Source: Magnetospirillum sp. (GTDB taxonomy: Bacteria; Pseudomonadota; Alphaproteobacteria; CACIAM-22H2). Taken from it: 64,000 nt of DNA. The stretch covers positions 1,116,001-1,180,000 of the forward strand of contig JAPZUA010000002.1 in NCBI GenBank assembly GCA_027532905.1, read 5' to 3'. How positions within the stretch are numbered: the first letter of the stretch is position 1; each line of letters opens with the position of its first letter. Below, one piece after another: positions 1 to 8,482 of the stretch. Made by a program: the position numbers and the translations under genes. The notes beneath the pieces are model-generated. The model had not been told where the DNA came from and searched no databases. It worked only from the letters and a program-made list of their open reading frames with translations.

Positions 1-1455
1 GATCCGATCATGCTGCGCTATCTCGACAACCACACCAACCGCAAAGGCCGGCCCAACGAGAATCTGGCCCGCGAACTGCTCGAGCTGTTCACGCTCGGCG
101 AAGGCAACTATGCCGAGGCCGACATCAAGGAAACCGCCCGCGCGCTCACCGGCCGCACGATCGAGCGCACGAGCGATTTCGGCTATCGCTTCGTGCAAGG
201 CATGCACGACGAAAGCAGCAAACGCATTTTCGGCGTGCGCGCCGACGACGGCGACGACGTCGCGCGCATTCTGCTGGCCCAGAAACGCACGGCCGAATTC
301 GTCGCCGAAAAGCTGTGGCGCGAATTCGTATCGACCGAAACCCCGCCCGCCGCCGAGATCGCGGCGGTGGCCGACGCGATCCGCACCAGCGGCTACCAGA
401 TCAAGCCGGGCTTGCGGCGGCTGTTCCTGTCCGACGCGTTCTGGGCGCCGGCCAATCGCGGCACGTTGATCAAGTCGCCGGTTGCGATGATCGTCGGCGC
501 CTATCGCGATTTGGGATTGCCGGTCGTCGATCTGCAGGCCCTGCCCGTGCACGGCCGGCGCCTCGGCCAGGACCTGTTCGAGCCGCCAAACGTCAAAGGC
601 TGGCCCGGCGGCTCGCTGTGGATCACGCCCGCAAGCCTTGTGGCGCGCTACGACATTCTGGGCCGCCTGCTCGACACGCGCAGCCTCGTGCCCGCGCGCC
701 CCGCCGAGGGCGTGCAAACGATCAGCCTGCGTGTGGCGGGCGATGCCTATCGCGGGGGCCCGCACATGGTCGTCAAGATCAACGGCGATCATGTCGTTGC
801 GGCACGGGACATCGAGTTCGCGACCGACAGCGCCAAGTTCGGCACTTTGCCCGACCGCAACGACTGGGTCTGGCGCGTGCTGTCGTTTCCGGTCGACCGT
901 CCCGTTGCCGCCGTCAGCATCGCCTTCGACAACGATGCTGCCGCACCGGTCGATGCCAACGGCGTCAAGCGCGGCGACCGCAATCTGTTCGTCGAATGGA
1001 TCGAGGTCGAGGGCCGCGTCTATCCTGCCCGCGAAGGCCAGCAAGAGAGCTCGAACCCCAATTGCCGCAACCAGCGTCCCGGCGACCTCTACTGCAATTC
1101 GACGCTCACGCTGGACATCGCCGCCCTCAAAGCCGCCGGGAAAGGCCGCCCGGCCGGCATGGATGTCGAGGCGATGAACGGCAGCATGATGGCGCCGAAT
1201 ATGATGGCTGCAAATATGATGGCGCCGGGGATGATGGCGCCGAGCCGCCGTCCGGTCGATCCAACCGCCAGCATCGACCGAAAAGTCAATCTGTCGGCCG
1301 AGGCGTGGCTTGCGTCGCTGCCCGCCGATTGGCAAACGCCCGGCCGCACCTGGCATTCGCTGATGCCGCTGCCGCCGGTCGCACGACCGGCCGAGGGCGA
1401 CGCGGAAAGCCGCCTGCGCAGTCTTCTGTTCGATCCCGCCTATCAGCTGATGTGA
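1..1455 (+). CDS. DUF1800 family protein with xylan-binding-like C-terminal module (5' truncated)
   Basis: The reading frame is open from base 1, and the DUF1800 signature (NHTNRKGRPNENLARELLEL) starts almost at once, so the gene begins outside the window; the Met at 10 is internal. About 230 residues of DUF1800 remain. After them, codons from about 721 to 1030 encode a beta-rich segment with GDAYRGGPHMVVKINGDHV, then FDND and DRNLFVEWIEVEG, which resembles the Ca-dependent xylan-binding module (CBM60 type). A short Cys-containing stretch (NPNCRNQRPGDLYCN), a Met-rich tandem repeat and a tail follow. DUF1800 proteins are usually exported and often sit beside a DUF1501 gene, as here with 8 bases between them; their biochemical role is not established. 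A surface or periplasmic carbohydrate-related role is inference. The DUF1800 call is firm; the module call rests on motif recall. Confidence 0.85.
   Translation, partial: DPIMLRYLDNHTNRKGRPNENLARELLELFTLGEGNYAEADIKETARALTGRTIERTSDFGYRFVQGMHDESSKRIFGVRADDGDDVARILLAQKRTAEFVAEKLWREFVSTETPPAAEIAAVADAIRTSGYQIKPGLRRLFLSDAFWAPANRGTLIKSPVAMIVGAYRDLGLPVVDLQALPVHGRRLGQDLFEPPNVKGWPGGSLWITPASLVARYDILGRLLDTRSLVPARPAEGVQTISLRVAGDAYRGGPHMVVKINGDHVVAARDIEFATDSAKFGTLPDRNDWVWRVLSFPVDRPVAAVSIAFDNDAAAPVDANGVKRGDRNLFVEWIEVEGRVYPAREGQQESSNPNCRNQRPGDLYCNSTLTLDIAALKAAGKGRPAGMDVEAMNGSMMAPNMMAANMMAPGMMAPSRRPVDPTASIDRKVNLSAEAWLASLPADWQTPGRTWHSLMPLPPVARPAEGDAESRLRSLLFDPAYQLM
1186..1245 (+). repeat. Four tandem 15-bp repeats encoding a Met-rich stretch
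   Basis: Four consecutive 15-base units, each beginning ATGATGGC, encode MMAPN, MMAAN, MMAPG and MMAPS inside the DUF1800 protein. The copies differ at a few bases, so they are not a recent perfect expansion. Paired methionines with this spacing are typical of soft-metal (copper or silver) binding loops, but they may also simply form a flexible linker. Confidence 0.9.
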
Positions 1456-1463
1456 GAGCGCCC

Positions 1464-2699
1464 ATGGATCGCCGCAAATTCCTCGTTGCCGCTTCAGGCA
1501 GTCTGCTTGCCGCCTGCACAGGCCCACAAAACGCCGCCGTTGCACCGCCGGTTACTGCACGCCCGAGCGTTCCGCGTTCGACCGGCGTTGCAGGGCCGGT
1601 GCGCAATCGCATCCTCGTATTGGTCGAGCTGCAAGGCGGCAATGACGGGCTCAACACGGTCATCCCGATCGCCGACGCCAATTACCGTCGCCTGCGCGGC
1701 GGGCTTGCGATCGACGCCCAGGAAGCGCTCGACGTGACGCAAGAGATCGCCTTCCATCCATCGCTAAAACCGCTGGTCGATCCGCTCGAGCGCGGCGAGC
1801 TTTCCGTCTTTCATTCGGTCGGCTATCCCAAGCCCAACCGTTCGCATTTCCGCTCGATCGAGATTTGGGAACAGGCCACCGGCAGCGACCGCTACGGCGA
1901 CGAAGGGTGGGTCACGCAAGCTTTGCGCGGCCATTCGGAATTTTCGAAGCGCAATGCCGACGCCGACGCGATCGTTTTGGGCGTTGGCAATATCGGTCCG
2001 CTGGCCGGCCCCGACACGCGGCTTGTGACGATGCGCGAACCGCGCCAATTCCTCGCCCAAGCCGAAAGCATGCAGAGCCTCGCGGCCCGTCGCGATGTCA
2101 CGCCCGCCTTGCGCCATCTCGTGCGAACGCAGAACGAGGCAGTGGCGGCGGCCGAGGCTGTGCGGCGCAAACTCTCGGGCCGCGAGCGTTTCAGCCGACG
2201 CTTTGCCGGCGACCCGTTGGCGCGCAGCCTTGCCATCGCTGCCGACCTCATTGCCGACGGTGTGGATATTCCGGTGTGGAAAGTCACGTTGAGCGGCTTC
2301 GACACGCACGCCGACCAGCGCCCGCGCCATGCCCGGCTGTTGACCAACCTTGCCAACGCACTCGCCGCCTTCCGCAGTTCGATGCAGGAATTGGGGCGCT
2401 GGAACGACACGCTGGTCGTGACCTACTCCGAGTTCGGCCGCCGTGTGGGCGAAAACCTGTCGCGCGGCACGGACCACGGCACGGCCGCGCCCTTGTTCGC
2501 GTTCGGCGGATCGGTCGATGGCGGCTTCAAGGGGGCGGTCCCCAACCTCGCCGATCTCGACGAGGGCGACCTCAAAGCCACGCTCGATTTCCGCCAGGTC
2601 TACGCGAGCGTCATCGCCGATTGGTGGGGCCAGCCCGACAATTTCCTAGTCCGCCAAGGGCACCAGCCGTTGCGGATGGTTCGCACGGCAAACGTCTAG
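1464..2699 (+). CDS. DUF1501 family exported protein
   Basis: A 411-residue protein beginning MDRRKFLVAASGSLLAAC. This carries a twin-arginine motif (RRKFL) and ends in a lipobox-like LAAC at Cys18, so Tat export with possible lipidation is likely. The mature part has the DUF1501 hallmarks VELQGGNDGLNT, PNRSHFRS, a GFDTHADQ segment and the late SEFGRR and GTDHGTA motifs. DUF1501 belongs to the alkaline phosphatase/sulfatase superfamily; no substrate is known for most members. It starts 8 bases after the DUF1800 stop, so the two are almost certainly co-transcribed and may act as a pair outside the cytoplasm. The spacing to a weak GAGAG ribosome site and the Tat start support this ATG. Confidence 0.9.
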   Translation: MDRRKFLVAASGSLLAACTGPQNAAVAPPVTARPSVPRSTGVAGPVRNRILVLVELQGGNDGLNTVIPIADANYRRLRGGLAIDAQEALDVTQEIAFHPSLKPLVDPLERGELSVFHSVGYPKPNRSHFRSIEIWEQATGSDRYGDEGWVTQALRGHSEFSKRNADADAIVLGVGNIGPLAGPDTRLVTMREPRQFLAQAESMQSLAARRDVTPALRHLVRTQNEAVAAAEAVRRKLSGRERFSRRFAGDPLARSLAIAADLIADGVDIPVWKVTLSGFDTHADQRPRHARLLTNLANALAAFRSSMQELGRWNDTLVVTYSEFGRRVGENLSRGTDHGTAAPLFAFGGSVDGGFKGAVPNLADLDEGDLKATLDFRQVYASVIADWWGQPDNFLVRQGHQPLRMVRTANV

Positions 2700-2731
2700 C
2701 TCCCTCGCGGCGACCGTGCTTTAAGTCGGAC

Positions 2732-3193
2732 ATGACCGAGACAATCTTTCGTCGCGCCACCGGCGCCGATGTGCCCGCCATCGTAAAGCTGCTTGCAGAC
2801 GACGTGCTGGGCCGGGCGCGCGAAGACGTTCGCGATCCGCCCAACCCCAAATACGTCGCCGCCTTTGCCGCGATCGACGCCGACGGCAATCAGCTCCTCG
2901 CCGTTGCCGAACGCGAGCGCGCGGTTGTCGGCTGTCTGCAGATTTCCTTTATCCCGGGGCTTTCGAAGATCGGCACGTGGCGCGGCCAGATCGAAAGCGT
3001 GCGCATTTCGGCCGACCATCGCGGCGGCGGCCTCGGGCGAAAAATGATCGAATGGGCAATCGCGGAATGCCGGCGTCGCGGGTGCGGCACCGTGCAATTG
3101 ACGACCGACAAAAGCCGCCTCGACGCGCGGCGCTTCTACACGTCACTCGGGTTCGCGGCGAGCCATGAAGGCATGAAGCTCGAACTCAAATGA
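2732..3193 (+). CDS. GNAT family N-acetyltransferase
   Basis: A 153-residue single-domain GNAT protein. The acetyl-CoA pyrophosphate loop is visible as RISADHRGGGLGRKMIEWA (about residues 92-110), followed by CGTVQLTTDKSRLDARRFYTSLGF, the usual motif B with the Tyr near the active site. The likely reaction is transfer of an acetyl group from acetyl-CoA to an amine; the substrate cannot be read from the sequence. It lies 32 bases downstream of the DUF1501 gene on the same strand and ends 89 bases before asd. The long N-terminal segment before the CoA loop is normal for the family. Confidence 0.9.
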   Translation: MTETIFRRATGADVPAIVKLLADDVLGRAREDVRDPPNPKYVAAFAAIDADGNQLLAVAERERAVVGCLQISFIPGLSKIGTWRGQIESVRISADHRGGGLGRKMIEWAIAECRRRGCGTVQLTTDKSRLDARRFYTSLGFAASHEGMKLELK

Positions 3194-3282
3194 CAGCCAG
3201 AGACTAAGGCGCTCGGTCTGGCATTCCGGCGCGAAATGCCCTATAAAAGCCGCCCGTTTTGTTTAAAGAGGAGCACAGGACT

Positions 3283-4311
3283 ATGAGCGACGCACGCGGC
3301 CTTTCGGTCGCCATCGTCGGCGCCACCGGCGCTGTCGGCATCGAGATGGTGAAGGTTCTTCACAACCGGCGTTTCCCGGTTGCGACGTTGAAACTTCTTG
3401 CCTCGGCGCGCTCGGCCTCCAAAAAAGTCGCCACGCCATACGGCGAAAAAACGATCGAAGAATTCTCGCTCGATGCGGTCAAGGGCGTCGACTTCGTGCT
3501 GATGGCCGTCTCGGGCGAATTCGCCAAGGAATTTGCGCCGAAGATCGCGGCCCAAGGCTCGATCGTGATCGATAACTCGTCGGCCTTCCGCTACGACGAA
3601 GCGATCCCGCTCGTTGTGCCCGAGATCAACGCGGCCGCCGCCACGGGCCATCGCCTGATCGCCAATCCAAACTGCACGACCGCCGTGCTCGTGATGGCGC
3701 TCTACCCGTTGCACCAGGCCTTCGGTCTCAAGCGCGTGATCGTGTCGACCTACCAGGCCGCGTCGGGTGCCGGTGCCGAAGGCATGGGCGAACTCGAAGA
3801 CGGTTTGCGCAGCTGGGCCGCCGGCACCAAGGCCGAGAACAAGGTGTTCGCGCACCCGCTGCCCTTCAACGTGATCCCGCATATCGACGTCTTCCAGCCC
3901 AACGGCTACACGAAGGAAGAAATGAAGGTCGTGTGGGAAAGCCGCAAGATCATGGGCCTGCCCGAGCTGCTCGTAAGCTGCACGGCCGTGCGCATCCCCA
4001 CTTTGCGCGCGCACTCCGAAGCCGTGACGATCGAAACGCTGAAGCCAGTGACGCCTGCAACGGCGCGCGAAGTGCTGAAGCACGCCCCCGGCGTGAAGCT
4101 CGTCGACGATCCGGCCGCCAAGCTCTACCCGATGCCGCTGACCGCCACGGGCAGCGACGACGTGGAAGTTGGCCGCATTCGCGAAAGCCTCGTGTTCGGC
4201 GCGAACGGGCTCGACTTCTTCTGCGTCGGCGATCAGCTCCTCAAAGGGGCAGCCCTCAACGCCGTGCAGATCGCCGAAAGCGTTCTGCCGAGCCTGCGCA
4301 AAGCCGCATGA
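3283..4311 (+). CDS. asd: Aspartate-semialdehyde dehydrogenase
   Basis: This 342-residue enzyme reduces L-aspartyl-4-phosphate to aspartate semialdehyde with NADPH, the branch point to lysine/diaminopimelate, threonine and methionine. The N-terminal nucleotide loop GATGAVG is at 13-19. The catalytic cysteine is in [16 protein letters not shown] (Cys131), and [12 protein letters not shown] carries the conserved active-site His. The start is the ATG at 3283, about 9 bases after an AAAGAGGAG ribosome site; an in-frame TTG at 3259 lies upstream of that site and is less likely. Length matches the bacterial Asd family. The next gene overlaps its stop codon by ATGA, so the two are translationally coupled. 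Confidence 0.97.
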   Translation: MSDARGLSVAIVGATGAVGIEMVKVLHNRRFPVATLKLLASARSASKKVATPYGEKTIEEFSLDAVKGVDFVLMAVSGEFAKEFAPKIAAQGSIVIDNSSAFRYDEAIPLVVPEINAAAATGHRLIANPNCTTAVLVMALYPLHQAFGLKRVIVSTYQAASGAGAEGMGELEDGLRSWAAGTKAENKVFAHPLPFNVIPHIDVFQPNGYTKEEMKVVWESRKIMGLPELLVSCTAVRIPTLRAHSEAVTIETLKPVTPATAREVLKHAPGVKLVDDPAAKLYPMPLTATGSDDVEVGRIRESLVFGANGLDFFCVGDQLLKGAALNAVQIAESVLPSLRKAA

Positions 4312-4799
4312 ACCGCCTTGCCGCCTTGGCCGTTGTTGCATGCGTTGCGCATGCCGCAGCGGCCGGGGCGCAAGTCGCCCCGCTCGTGCAAGGCGATCTC
4401 GCCGACGCACTCGCCCGTCTCAAAAGCGATGTCGCGACGTCGCTTGTCGAAAAACAATTCGGCCCCGCCTATGCCGCGGATTGGTGGCGCGCCACCGACC
4501 AGGTGCTGACGGCGGCCGTGCAGTCGGCCCGCTATGTTTCCGAACAGGGCCCGCGATGCTTGGCCATCCGCACCCGCGAGGGCGACGCCTCGTCGGCTTG
4601 GGTCACCTGCTCGCTGGGCCTCGAAGACGAAACGATGCTATTGGGCCAATCGTTGGGCCAGCTCGCGCAGTCGCTGCCCGATTGGGAGCGCATGGCCCGC
4701 GAGGTCGACAGCGCCAATACGAGTGTGACCCCGCTCACCGACAAAGCGCTCGCCGCGATCAACGAAATCCTCAAACGCCTCGCCGAAGAGCGCTACTGA
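4308..4799 (+). CDS. Exported protein of unknown function
   Basis: A 163-residue protein whose ATG overlaps the asd stop (ATGA). Residues 1-21 form a signal peptide ([21 protein letters not shown]) with a likely cleavage after an AxA. The mature part is mainly helical, with two cysteines (in [10 protein letters not shown] and WVTCSLGL) about 20 residues apart that could form a disulphide in the periplasm. I do not recognise a family. Its coupling to asd is the only contextual clue. Its last 7 bases overlap the 3' end of the convergent carbonic-anhydrase-like gene. Confidence is high that it is a gene and low on function. Confidence 0.75.
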   Translation: MNRLAALAVVACVAHAAAAGAQVAPLVQGDLADALARLKSDVATSLVEKQFGPAYAADWWRATDQVLTAAVQSARYVSEQGPRCLAIRTREGDASSAWVTCSLGLEDETMLLGQSLGQLAQSLPDWERMAREVDSANTSVTPLTDKALAAINEILKRLAEERY

Positions 4800-5305
4800 G
4801 CGGCTCTGTATTCGGCCGCCATCTCGGCATAGTGGCGCGCCGAAATGCCGAAAAAGGCGACTTCTTCGGGGCTCAAAAGCCGCATCAATTTGGCGGGGCT
4901 GCCCGACCAGAGCTCGCCCTTCTTCACGCGCTTGCCGGGGGTGACCAACGCGCCGGCGGCAACCATCGCTCCGCTTTCGACGACCGCCCCGTCCATCACG
5001 CAGGCCTTCATGCCGACAAACGCGTCGTCTTCGATCGTGCAGCCATGCAGCACGGCCATGTGCCCGACCGTCACGCGCGAACCCACGTAGGTGCCGAACT
5101 TGCCGCGCGTGCAATGGACGACTGTGCCGTCCTGGATATTTGTGTCGGCGCCGATGCGGATGTCGTGCACGTCGCCGCGCAGCACGACATTGTACCAAAT
5201 GCCGCTGCCAGCACCGATCTCGACATTGCCGATCACGACGGCGTTTTCGGCGACGAAAGCCGAACCGTCGATCTTGGGCGTCCAATCGCGATAGCGCTTG
5301 ATCAT
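4793..5305 (-). CDS. Gamma-carbonic anhydrase-like hexapeptide-repeat protein
   Basis: A 170-residue left-handed beta-helix protein. Repeated hexapeptides run from about residue 10 to 130 (for example VVIGNVEIGAGSGIW and MDGAVVESGAMVAAGALV). Three histidines expected to bind zinc in the gamma-carbonic anhydrase trimer are present at His64 (VVHC), His82 and His87 (GHMAVLHGC). Members hydrate CO2 or act as related cytosolic enzymes; many bacterial ones have not been shown to be active. The ATG at 5305 overlaps the argC stop (ATGA), so it is translated as the second gene of an argC operon. A reading frame continuing upstream into argC is only an artefact of open frames in GC-rich DNA. Confidence 0.92.
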   Translation of the reverse strand: MIKRYRDWTPKIDGSAFVAENAVVIGNVEIGAGSGIWYNVVLRGDVHDIRIGADTNIQDGTVVHCTRGKFGTYVGSRVTVGHMAVLHGCTIEDDAFVGMKACVMDGAVVESGAMVAAGALVTPGKRVKKGELWSGSPAKLMRLLSPEEVAFFGISARHYAEMAAEYRAAQ

Positions 5306-6234
5306 TCGAGGCCGAGCATCAGCTTGATGTTCTGCACGGCCGCACCCGACGCACCCTTGCCGAGATTGTCGAGCCGCGCCACGAGGACGGCTTGGCGATG
5401 CGTTTCGTTGGCGAACACCCGCAGCTCGAGCCGGTCGCTGTCGTTGAGCGCTTGCGGCTCGATCTTGCCGCTGGCTTCCGCCGGCTGCACCGACACAAGC
5501 TTGCTGCCGGCATAACGCTGTTCGAGGGCTGCCCGCAGATCGGCCGCCTTGGGCTTGCCCGGCAACACGTCGAGATGCAGCGGTACACTCACCAGCATGC
5601 CCTGGCGGAAATTGCCGACCGACGGCACGAAGATCGGCCGGGTCGCGAGCTTCGAGTATTTCTGCAATTCGGGCACGTGCTTGTGGGCAAGCCCGAGCCC
5701 GTAGAACTCGAAGTCGGGTGCGGTTTTGGCTTCGTAAGCCGCAATCATCGATTTGCCGCCGCCCGAATAGCCGCTGACGGCATTGACGCTGACGGCGAAG
5801 TCCGCGGGCAGCAGGCCGGCATCGACAAGCGGGCGCAAGAGCGCAATGCCGCCGGTCGGATAGCAGCCCGGATTGGACACGCGCGTTGCGTTGCGGATGG
5901 CGGCTTCGTGGCCCAGCGCCATTTCGGCAAAGCCGTAGGTCCAATTGGGATCGACGCGATAGGCCGTGCTCGCATCGACGATCTTCGGCGACTTGGCCCC
6001 CAGCGAGTCAGCCAGAGCGACGGATTCCTTGGCCGCATCGTCGGGCAGGCACAGCACAACGAGATCGACCGACGCCATCATGGCGCGGCGCGCTTCGGCG
6101 TCCTTGCGCTTTTCGGGCGCGATGCTCTTCACGGCGACGCCGCTGAGAGAAGCCAAACGCTGGGCGATGCCGAGGCCGGTGGTGCCGGCTTCGCCGTCGA
6201 TAAAGATGGTCCGCGTCAATGTCGCACTGTCCAT
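5302..6234 (-). CDS. argC: N-acetyl-gamma-glutamyl-phosphate reductase (short type)
   Basis: This 310-residue enzyme carries out the NADPH-dependent reduction of N-acetylglutamyl phosphate to the semialdehyde in arginine synthesis. The N-terminal loop IDGEAGTTGLGI (about 12-23) and the catalytic Cys124 in SNPGCYPTGG are clear. Its length and the Gly-Thr-Thr-Gly loop place it in the short ArgC group common in proteobacteria, rather than the ~345-residue type. I place the start at ATG 6234, because GGGAG lies 8 bases upstream; a GTG at 6243 directly abuts that site and would leave no spacing. It is followed without a gap by the gamma-carbonic anhydrase-like gene. Confidence 0.96.
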   Translation of the reverse strand: MDSATLTRTIFIDGEAGTTGLGIAQRLASLSGVAVKSIAPEKRKDAEARRAMMASVDLVVLCLPDDAAKESVALADSLGAKSPKIVDASTAYRVDPNWTYGFAEMALGHEAAIRNATRVSNPGCYPTGGIALLRPLVDAGLLPADFAVSVNAVSGYSGGGKSMIAAYEAKTAPDFEFYGLGLAHKHVPELQKYSKLATRPIFVPSVGNFRQGMLVSVPLHLDVLPGKPKAADLRAALEQRYAGSKLVSVQPAEASGKIEPQALNDSDRLELRVFANETHRQAVLVARLDNLGKGASGAAVQNIKLMLGLE

Positions 6235-6265
6235 AAAACGCACTCCCTTGCCCGTCCACTCTAGC

Positions 6266-6757
6266 TCAAAGATCGATTCTGAAAAACCGCGTATCTGGCG
6301 TCATGCGCGGAAAGCTCGGCGGCAGTTGCGCCGCATCGACTTCCGCGAAGTCGTTTTTGGCGTAGAAACGATGAGCCGCCTTGAAAAACTCGGTCGTGCC
6401 GAGCCACACACTTGCGAGATTTGTGGCACGCGCATGTGACAGCAGCGTGTCGAGCAAGATCTGGGCAACGCCGTGCGCGCGCCCGCGATAATCGGCGTGC
6501 ACGAACATTTTGCGCAGTGCCGCTTGGCCGGGCGCAAACACGGTAAGGCCGATCGTGCCGACGATATCGCCCCCGTCGGTCTTTGCCGTCCAAAAGCCGC
6601 CGCCGTCGCGGCAGAAGAATGCGATCGGGTCCTGCAGATCCGGCTGCTGTTCGTAGGTGATCGGCACGCCGAATTCGTCGCGTTGGATGGCGACGACAAG
6701 GGTTGCCACGGCATCGCGGTCGGCAGCATCGAACGGAACAATCGCAACCTTCAACAT
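6266..6757 (-). CDS. GNAT family N-acetyltransferase
   Basis: A 163-residue GNAT protein starting MLKVAIVPF. The N-terminal half has the family's beta strands with ITYEQQPDL and GGGFWTAKTDGGDIVGTIGL. The CoA-binding segment reads MFVHADYRGRAHGVAQILLD, a slightly degenerate R/Q-x-x-G-x-A loop, and FFKAAHRFYAKNDF supplies the C-terminal motif. The substrate is unknown. It is only weakly similar to the GNAT at 2.7 kb. It sits between the rpsI terminator and argC on the same strand, 31 bases upstream of argC, so it may be the first gene of an argC transcript. Confidence 0.88.
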   Translation of the reverse strand: MLKVAIVPFDAADRDAVATLVVAIQRDEFGVPITYEQQPDLQDPIAFFCRDGGGFWTAKTDGGDIVGTIGLTVFAPGQAALRKMFVHADYRGRAHGVAQILLDTLLSHARATNLASVWLGTTEFFKAAHRFYAKNDFAEVDAAQLPPSFPRMTPDTRFFRIDL

Positions 6758-6773
6758 GTCGAACCCTCAAACC

Positions 6774-6800
6774 AAAAAGGGCGCCCGATGGGGCGCCCTT
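6774..6800 (-). terminator. Rho-independent terminator of rplM-rpsI
   Basis: A perfect 10-bp stem (AAGGGCGCCC at 6777-6786 pairing with 6791-6800) closes a four-base GATG loop. On the minus strand it is followed by TTTTT (6774-6778). It lies 41 bases after the rpsI stop and before the next GNAT gene, the expected place for the end of the ribosomal protein operon. Confidence 0.9.
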
Positions 6801-6840
6801 CTCGTCCTTCCGCCGCCGAAGCGGCGATGGGAAGTCTCGA

Positions 6841-7365
6841 TTAGCGCTTCGAGAACTGGTGGCTGCGGCGCGCTTTGTGGCGGCCGTACTTCTTGCGCTC
6901 GACCACGCGGCTGTCGCGCGTGAGGAAGCCCGCATGCTTGAGAGCCGGACGCAGTTCCGGTTCGTAGTAGGTCATGGCCTTCGAGATGCCATGGCGCACC
7001 GCACCGGCCTGGCCCGACAGGCCGCCGCCGGCAACCGTGCACCAAATGTCGAACGAACCGACGCGTGCGGCAACCGAGAAGGGCTGGTTGATCATCATGC
7101 GCAGAGCCGGACGCGCGAAATACGCGTTGAGGTCCTTGCCGTTGACGATCATCTTGCCGGTGCCGGCCTTGATCCAGACGCGGGCCACGGCATTCTTGCG
7201 CTTGCCGGTGGCGTAGGAGCGGCCGAACTTGTCGCGCTCGGGGGCGGCGACGGTGGCCGACGTTTGCACGGCAGCCGAAGCAGCCGCCATCGACAGATCG
7301 GCCAGCGTGCGGCCGGCGGGCTTCGCCTTCGGCTTTTCGCTGCGTTCCGTACGGGGTTCAGCCAT
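6841..7365 (-). CDS. rpsI: 30S ribosomal protein S9
   Basis: A 174-residue protein. The S9 core begins near residue 45 with [19 protein letters not shown] and ends in the basic [17 protein letters not shown] tail that reaches the ribosomal P site. The ~45-residue N-terminal extension (Pro/Ala/Lys rich, [19 protein letters not shown]) is longer than in E. coli S9 (about 130 residues) but is common in alphaproteobacteria. It follows rplM with two bases between stop and start, the conserved rplM-rpsI operon, and ends before a strong terminator. Confidence 0.98.
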   Translation of the reverse strand: MAEPRTERSEKPKAKPAGRTLADLSMAAASAAVQTSATVAAPERDKFGRSYATGKRKNAVARVWIKAGTGKMIVNGKDLNAYFARPALRMMINQPFSVAARVGSFDIWCTVAGGGLSGQAGAVRHGISKAMTYYEPELRPALKHAGFLTRDSRVVERKKYGRHKARRSHQFSKR

Positions 7366-7367
7366 GC

Positions 7368-7841
7368 TTAGGCGCTCCTCTTGTTCTTCGGATTCATCGC
7401 CGCAAAATCGACCTTGGTCGGGTTCTGGGCTTCGTGCGGGTGCGTGGCACCGGCATAGATCTTGAGATGCGTCATCTGACGGCGCGCGAGCGGGCTGTCC
7501 TTCTTCATCATGCGCTCGACCGCACGCTCGAGCAGTCGCTCGGGATGCTTGCCGGCGAGCGTTGCCTTCGGCGTGATTTCCTTGACGCCGCCCGGATGTC
7601 CGGTGTGCCAATAGAAAACTTCGTTTTCCATCTTGCGACCCGTCATGCGGATCTTCTCGGCATTCACGACGACGACGAAATCGCCCGCATCCAGATGCGG
7701 CGAGAAGCTCGTCTTGTGTTTGCCCTTAAGGCGCATCGCGACAAACGACGCCAGACGACCCAGCACGACGCCTTCGGCATCGATCAGGATCCACTTCTTG
7801 CTGTCTTTTGCCTCTGCCACCGTCAAATTGGGGGTCGACAT
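7368..7841 (-). CDS. rplM: 50S ribosomal protein L13
   Basis: A 157-residue L13, an early-assembling large-subunit protein. Visible signatures are [18 protein letters not shown] near the N-terminus, [28 protein letters not shown] and the late [21 protein letters not shown]. Length is normal for alphaproteobacteria, slightly longer than in E. coli. It is the first gene of rplM-rpsI, with a purine-rich GAAAGAAACGAG ribosome site before the ATG at 7841 and a promoter-like sequence about 60 bases upstream. Confidence 0.98.
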   Translation of the reverse strand: MSTPNLTVAEAKDSKKWILIDAEGVVLGRLASFVAMRLKGKHKTSFSPHLDAGDFVVVVNAEKIRMTGRKMENEVFYWHTGHPGGVKEITPKATLAGKHPERLLERAVERMMKKDSPLARRQMTHLKIYAGATHPHEAQNPTKVDFAAMNPKNKRSA

Positions 7842-7902
7842 GGGTTGGCTCGTTTCTTTCGGGTTCGACTTCGTCTTTGGTCCACCGGACCGAAGGCGCG
7901 CG

Positions 7903-7931
7903 AATATCTGTTTTCGCGGCGACCAAGTCAA
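7903..7931 (-). promoter_or_regulatory. Sigma-70-like promoter for rplM-rpsI
   Basis: On the minus strand TTGACT (7926-7931) and GATATT (7903-7908) are separated by exactly 17 bases. The -35 matches the consensus at five of six positions and the -10 at four of six. Transcription would start near 7895, giving a leader of about 55 bases before rplM. The 80 bases upstream (7930-8010) are much richer in AT than the surroundings. Confidence 0.5.
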
Positions 7932-8010
7932 CGTCTAAAACCCTATATAATTCAATAGCATTGACGTATGCGTACTATAATACCGCGTCCTAACCCGATG
8001 TTCTAGAGCA

Positions 8011-8436
8011 TTATTCGTCGGTTCTTGGCGGAATCGAATAGGTCCCCGTTACGTGGGCGACCGGCTCCTCAGATCCCACCGACGTCAGCGTCACTTCAAG
8101 CACGGCCAAACGCTTGCCGAGTTTGAGGACGCGTCCATGTGCGAGCATGTCCTTTTGGGCGGGTTTGCGCAGGAAATTGATGTTGAGATTGGTCGTGACC
8201 GCAAGCTCGACCCGGCCCACAAGACTCATCACCACCACATACATCGTGAAATCGGCGAGCCCCATCATTGCCGGCCCCGAGATGGTGCCGCCCGGCCGGA
8301 TGAAATCGGGCTTAAACGGCATGCGCACAAGGGCCTCGCCCGCTTTAAGTTTCTCGATTTCGGGTCCGAGCATTTCGGCAAAGGGCAACGCTTTGGCGAC
8401 GATGTCGGCGATTTCGGCTTTGGTGATGCGGCTCAT
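8011..8436 (-). CDS. PaaI-type hotdog thioesterase
   Basis: A 141-residue hotdog-fold protein. The central helix region FIRPGGTISGPAMMGLADF is the PaaI/YdiI-type active-site segment, followed by the long beta strands LAVTTNLNINFLRKP and LAVLEVTLTSVG. Such proteins hydrolyse acyl-CoA or aryl-CoA thioesters as homotetramers in the cytosol; the exact substrate is unknown. The ATG at 8436 has AAGGA seven bases upstream. It is divergent from the crotonase gene at 8483, and both concern CoA esters, so a shared role in acyl-CoA turnover is plausible but is inference. Confidence 0.88.
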   Translation of the reverse strand: MSRITKAEIADIVAKALPFAEMLGPEIEKLKAGEALVRMPFKPDFIRPGGTISGPAMMGLADFTMYVVVMSLVGRVELAVTTNLNINFLRKPAQKDMLAHGRVLKLGKRLAVLEVTLTSVGSEEPVAHVTGTYSIPPRTDE

Positions 8437-8482
8437 GGCGCGTCCTTGCTTGCGGCGGCGAACCAAAGCAAAGTGCCCGACG

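Noticed and set aside
315-1463. A frame running into the DUF1501 gene from within the DUF1800 gene, suggesting a larger fusion.
   Set aside because: Its upstream half is an Arg-rich shadow of DUF1800; the real DUF1501 start has a Tat signal at 1464.
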